This document shows positions 6,761 through 9,754 of a stretch of 9,754 bases of DNA, piece after piece. Location: assembly GCA_036003885.1 (NCBI GenBank), contig DASYSA010000530.1:1-9754 (forward strand). The letters run 5' to 3'. Each line of letters opens with the position of its first letter. The stretch's first letter is position 1. This stretch comes from DASYSA01 sp036003885 (lineage in GTDB: Bacteria > Acidobacteriota > Blastocatellia > UBA7656). The notes under the pieces are model-generated. The model saw nothing but the letters and a program-made list of their open reading frames with translations. It had not been told where the DNA came from and made no database searches. A program made the translations under genes and the position numbers.

Positions 6761-8236
6761 TCAATCCTTTACTCCTATGCCGATGAGACTGAGGCCGCTC
6801 CAGGGCCATATTCGATCTATTCGCCTGAGGAACAGAATACCTGTATCCAGCACCTTAAGTTGCACGCGAGAGAATTTCTTGCGGCGCAGCACCTTTCCGT
6901 TTAACCACCATCCCGGAACTGCGATGCGATTGAAGTCGAACACTGTTTCCACCCGGAAGCCGGATTCGGTCAGAGCGCGGCTCAGGTCTGCCGCAGTGTA
7001 CCGCTTTCGGTGTTCCAGGGCCTTGTCCAGTGAGCCATACAATGATGGCTGTTGCGGCACCAGGATGACCGCCCTCCCGCCCGGCCCAAGGGCGGACCAG
7101 AGATTGCGTAAAGCTTTCAGTTCATCGGGCACATGCTCGAGCACATTGACCATGAGGGCGGTATCGAATTGCCCCTCGAGATTGTAGAAGTGGTCGTGTT
7201 TGCTCGCATCAATCTCCGCCACCCTCAAGTAAGGCTTGCCGGCAGCGTAAGATCTTAGATAGTACAGGTAGTTCGGATTAACGTCGGAAGCGACATATGA
7301 CTCGCGTGGGAGGAACTGGTTTGTAAGAGTCCCAATTCCAGCGCCAATCTCCAGAACACGGTCGCCGACGTACGGCCGCAGTATGTCGCCCATCCAGAGA
7401 TTGAATCGCCGTGCGCGCTCCAGTTCGATAAGTATCTGCGAGCCGTATTCGTCTGACTTATAGAGATCGTCAATCAGCCAGAAACGAACCATGGCCAGTA
7501 GCGCAAGTAAGCCATCGCGGGCACGGCTCTTCTTTCCCTCCCACTGAGCTTGCGGCAGGCCGCGGATTAGAGTCTCAAGAACGTGTGCCCTGCGCTTCGC
7601 CAGCTTGAACACAATTTCAACCTGAAAACGAAAGTCGTTGCTTCTGAGCGGAATTGATTTCAGCAGCGTTGTATTTATAGCCTTGTAGCAAGTCTCAAGG
7701 TCAGTGAGACATAAATTCGTAAACCAGTTGCTCATGAAGGTCAGGGCTTTGTTGCGGGCAGTATGCCGATGCCGATGAGTCGATGTGCTCTCAGCGCGTG
7801 CCGAAACATATCGGGAGCCGAACACTGCGTCCGCCCCCTCCTCAGCAAAAGGAACTAAAAGCGCCGGAATGTCTGCGGGGTTGTGCTCAAGGTCGCCGTC
7901 ATGGATAACAGTAACATCACCGGTTGCTCGCGAGACCGCCGTTCTAATCGCAGCACCCTTGCCTTTCTTGCTTTCGTGCCGCAGTAAAATGATGCGCTGA
8001 TCTTCTTCGGCGAGCCGCTGCAATATCTCCCACGTGCCATCCACACTATGATCATCAACCACAATCAACTCGAGATTGCTCACCAATTGATGCTTGAGTG
8101 CCAGCACACGTCGCACGCCGGCCTCGACAACACCGCGCTCGTTGTGAACCGGCACCAGGACGCTCACTCGAAATGACTCTGTCTTGCTCCTATCATCAAT
8201 CTGATAATCGCAAGGCCGAGGATTGAATTGCCTCAT
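6761..8236 (-). CDS. Fused GT2 glycosyltransferase and SAM-dependent methyltransferase
   Basis: A 491-residue protein with two catalytic domains and no membrane helix. Residues ~22-250 are a DPM-like GT2 domain: VSVLVPVHNERGVVEAG (24-40), LIVVDDHSVDGTWEIL (57-72), KKGKGAAIRTA, metal site HDGDLEHNP (112-120, D113-G-D115), GSRYV (140-144), DLETCYKAI (179-187), RFQVEIVFKLAKR. Residues ~260-490 are a class I Rossmann methyltransferase: VLEIGAGIG (294-302) binds SAM, Asp318 in ASDVNPNYL fits the ribose-binding acid, and FDTALMVNVLEHV (357-369) precedes LGPGGRAVILVP. ATG at 8236 is chosen for its upstream GGAAGG; an open TTG extension to 8323 adds only unrecognised sequence. Likely role, by inference: making a lipid-linked or glycan-attached sugar and methylating it or a nearby sugar. 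No frameshift or linker stop is seen, so the fusion is real in this sequence. Confidence 0.88.
   Translation of the reverse strand: MRQFNPRPCDYQIDDRSKTESFRVSVLVPVHNERGVVEAGVRRVLALKHQLVSNLELIVVDDHSVDGTWEILQRLAEEDQRIILLRHESKKGKGAAIRTAVSRATGDVTVIHDGDLEHNPADIPALLVPFAEEGADAVFGSRYVSARAESTSTHRHRHTARNKALTFMSNWFTNLCLTDLETCYKAINTTLLKSIPLRSNDFRFQVEIVFKLAKRRAHVLETLIRGLPQAQWEGKKSRARDGLLALLAMVRFWLIDDLYKSDEYGSQILIELERARRFNLWMGDILRPYVGDRVLEIGAGIGTLTNQFLPRESYVASDVNPNYLYYLRSYAAGKPYLRVAEIDASKHDHFYNLEGQFDTALMVNVLEHVPDELKALRNLWSALGPGGRAVILVPQQPSLYGSLDKALEHRKRYTAADLSRALTESGFRVETVFDFNRIAVPGWWLNGKVLRRKKFSRVQLKVLDTGILFLRRIDRIWPWSGLSLIGIGVKD
6765..6770 (-). promoter_or_regulatory. Ribosome binding site for GTG-started GT4 gene
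   Basis: AAAGGA on the minus strand lies 8 nt upstream of the GTG at 6756. It is embedded in the last codons of the upstream gene. Confidence 0.6.
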
Positions 8237-8246
8237 TTGGTAATAG

Positions 8247-8252
8247 CCTTCC
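8247..8252 (-). promoter_or_regulatory. Ribosome binding site for the GT2-methyltransferase gene
   Basis: GGAAGG on the minus strand lies 10 nt upstream of the ATG at 8236. The spacing is slightly long, but it is the only good site near a candidate start and supports ATG over the TTG at 8323. Confidence 0.5.
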
Positions 8253-8290
8253 GTGATAGCCGGGACGTGCTGCCTTCGGGCCGGGGCGGA

Positions 8291-8319
8291 CTTATAGCAC
8301 GAAGTCAGACGGGGCACAA
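8291..8319 (-). promoter_or_regulatory. Candidate internal promoter before the GT2-methyltransferase gene
   Basis: Reading the minus strand, TTGTGC (8319-8314) is followed after 17 nt by TATAAG (8296-8291), with TGC directly before the hexamer, giving an extended -10. The -10 matches consensus in 5 of 6 positions and the -35 in only 3 of 6. Transcription would begin near 8284, leaving a leader of about 48 nt with the ribosome binding site at 8252-8247. It lies in the 112-nt gap after the upstream GT-C gene, the largest gap in the minus-strand group. Motif match only. Confidence 0.35.
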
Positions 8320-8348
8320 CCAACAGTTAAAACAGAGATGAAGCTCTA

Positions 8349-9719
8349 CTAAGCGCTTACTTCTCTCTCCGGTAAGACGCTTTGATTTTGCCTCGCTGAT
8401 GTCGCCTTCGCAACGAGCCAGATCAGGATGATGAGATTGATCGCTGCGACCAGGACAGAAAGCACTTTCATAATAACCACGAACACTGAGTCTTCCGAGG
8501 CAGCAACGAGGTTGGTTCCGAGCGCCTGTGTAAACGGCGCAATAGTAATCAGGTTGAACAGAAACGTAAGAGATAATGCGCCGTACACCAACCAGAGGCG
8601 GTTACGTTCTGAGCAGGAAGCCTGACTGCTTGATGGCATGGCTCGTAAGAGAGTCGTCTGCCCGGCGGCTCCAAGCAAAATGAAGGGAAGCGTCGCGTAC
8701 ATATATCGTTCGTGCATTTGAGTGAGCAGCATGAACATTCCCAGGCTGAGCGTGGCTGCTGGCACCGTTAAGCATTTGTTTCGACGCGCAGCCAGACCAG
8801 CTACTAAGGTAGCCAGTATCGCAAACAACGCGAGGCCAATTGTCTGAATCGACAATGGCAGACCGAAGGGATGCGTAAGCGAGCTGCTGTACGAGACTCG
8901 CCCCAGGTATAGCAGGTACCAACAGTTGTATGCGCTGACGACGACTCGGGGCCGGTAGGTGGGGAGATCGAGAAAGGCGTTATGCAGGACTTCGCCAAGG
9001 TGACCTGTGATCAACCACGGTGCAACAAGAATAGTGCCGGCTACGGCTACAATTCCTGCTGCGAGAGACAGTCCGGGCGCACCGCGTCTCACCAGCGACT
9101 GCGCAACAAGGAGAGGAGCCAATGCGATGCTTTGAAGCTTGGCTGCTACTGCTAACGTATAAGCCAGCCATGCAGGAAGAAACGCCTCACACTCAATAGC
9201 GAGCACGGAGGCCACCAGGAATAGTGTGTAAATAGAATCGGTCTGGCCCCAGTACGCAGAAACGTACCAGATCGCCGGATTAAACAAATATACCGCGCAG
9301 GCGAGGATGGCGAGCGTCGACGTACTCCTCTCCCTTCTTCGCACCGCCCACGCGATAAGCCATGAAGTAAGAATGTCCGCCAAAATCGAAGGCAATTTGA
9401 TCATAGCTATCAGCAATCCATTGCCGGCGTGGATGGTGCCTGCCAGTTTCGCTTCCAGCCACCCCGCCCCCGCGAAAATGTAGATTGACAATGGTGGATA
9501 GTTCACGCTTCTGTCTTCGTAGATTGCAGGCAGGCCCGCCTGGTGTGACGTTCTCGCCCAGTGGATGAATGTTTGAACGTCGTTTGGCGCGCCCACGTCC
9601 ACGGCTACAAGTGGAAGCCGTATGAGCAGGCCACAAAGTAAGACCGCAGCCAGAGTCGACCGCTCATGGCGAGTGATCCACCTGTGCACGAAGGCAGGTA
9701 TTGTCGGAGGCGTCAGCAT
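8349..9719 (-). CDS. Multi-spanning GT-C transferase with GQTD and HERY motifs
   Basis: A 456-residue polytopic membrane protein, complete in the window from ATG at 9719. After helix 1 (~22-40) the first outer loop carries GAPNDVQTFIHWA with Asp47, the expected catalytic acid of GT-C enzymes using polyprenyl-phosphate sugars. Further conserved-looking points are VNYPPLSIY (72-80), KLPSILADI (108-116), NPAIWYVSAYWGQTDSIYTLF (GQTD at 158-161) and MHERYMYATLPF (HERY at 336-339). This motif set recalls bacterial relatives of the ALG6/PIG-M type mannosyl/glucosyltransferases and differs from the ArnT/PMT-like protein on the other strand. About ten hydrophobic segments are visible. The C-terminal ~15 residues are polar. 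No Shine-Dalgarno precedes the ATG. It is the first minus-strand gene seen here; genes further upstream may belong to the same operon. The fold assignment is good; the sugar is unknown. Confidence 0.82.
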   Translation of the reverse strand: MLTPPTIPAFVHRWITRHERSTLAAVLLCGLLIRLPLVAVDVGAPNDVQTFIHWARTSHQAGLPAIYEDRSVNYPPLSIYIFAGAGWLEAKLAGTIHAGNGLLIAMIKLPSILADILTSWLIAWAVRRRERSTSTLAILACAVYLFNPAIWYVSAYWGQTDSIYTLFLVASVLAIECEAFLPAWLAYTLAVAAKLQSIALAPLLVAQSLVRRGAPGLSLAAGIVAVAGTILVAPWLITGHLGEVLHNAFLDLPTYRPRVVVSAYNCWYLLYLGRVSYSSSLTHPFGLPLSIQTIGLALFAILATLVAGLAARRNKCLTVPAATLSLGMFMLLTQMHERYMYATLPFILLGAAGQTTLLRAMPSSSQASCSERNRLWLVYGALSLTFLFNLITIAPFTQALGTNLVAASEDSVFVVIMKVLSVLVAAINLIILIWLVAKATSARQNQSVLPEREVSA

Positions 9720-9738
9720 AGTAAATCAGACAACTGCA

Positions 9739-9753
9739 TGTGATCGAATCACA
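9739..9753. promoter_or_regulatory. Inverted repeat upstream of the minus-strand GT-C gene, CRP-like half-sites
   Basis: TGTGAT and ATCACA flank three bases (CGA), centred about 27 nt before the ATG at 9719. The arms TGTGA and TCACA equal the classic CRP half-sites, but the spacer between them is 5 nt rather than 6, so a canonical CRP site is not supported. It could be an operator for another regulator, or chance. The window ends one base further on. Confidence 0.2.
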
Positions 9754-9754
9754 G

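Noticed and set aside
7740..7800. Repeated GCCGATG units giving the STSTHRHRHTARN stretch in the GT2 domain
   Set aside because: Only two short copies, in frame and in a loop region of the protein; not enough to call a repeat element or a frameshift.
8237..8323. 29-residue extension of the GT2-methyltransferase from a TTG
   Set aside because: No family similarity, no ribosome binding site before the TTG, and a likely promoter lies within it; ATG at 8236 is better supported.

Overview
This window is an interior piece of a bacterial surface-glycan (polysaccharide, glycolipid or protein-glycosylation) locus. All eight protein-coding genes encode sugar-nucleotide or glycosyl-transfer enzymes. 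I see no RNA genes, transposases, phage genes or CRISPR array. Base composition looks mid-50s % GC by eye and is even across the window, with no obvious foreign segment. Start codons are mixed (ATG, GTG, TTG). The organism cannot be named from this sequence. A degenerate GTCAGGA heptamer repeat and the general protein style would suit a soil or environmental bacterium such as an Acidobacteriota-like lineage, but that is a weak inference.

Layout. Plus strand, left part: the 3' part of galE (1-735), a large membrane GT-C transferase of ArnT/PMT type (850-2418) and a polyprenyl-phosphate mannose synthase-like GT2 enzyme (2511-3260). Minus strand, right part, in transcription order: a second membrane GT-C transferase of a different family (9719-8349), a GT2-methyltransferase fusion (8236-6761), and three GT-B (GT4-type) transferases (6756-5641, 5603-4557, 4560-3244). 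The two groups converge and overlap tail to tail by 17 bp, inside the heptamer repeat that supplies the last codons of both terminal genes.

How the genes may work together. A GT2 enzyme of the DPM family charges a polyprenyl phosphate with a sugar on the cytoplasmic face, and a GT-C enzyme uses that lipid-linked sugar on the outer face. Each strand holds one such pair: dpm1-like with the PMT-like GT-C on the plus strand, and the DPM-like GT2-methyltransferase with the other GT-C on the minus strand. GalE would supply UDP-galactose (or UDP-GalNAc), and the three GT4 enzymes would extend a lipid-linked glycan from nucleotide sugars in the cytoplasm. This scheme comes from family membership and gene order; substrates cannot be read from the sequence.

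Expression signals. The minus-strand genes are tightly packed: a GTGA stop/start overlap with a perfect AGGAGG, a 4-nt gap, and a 37-nt gap. They read as one operon, with a possible internal extended -10 promoter before the GT2-methyltransferase gene. The plus-strand GT-C gene has no Shine-Dalgarno sequence but has an extended -10 motif placed exactly where a leaderless transcript would begin at its GTG. No non-coding stretch exceeds about 115 bp.
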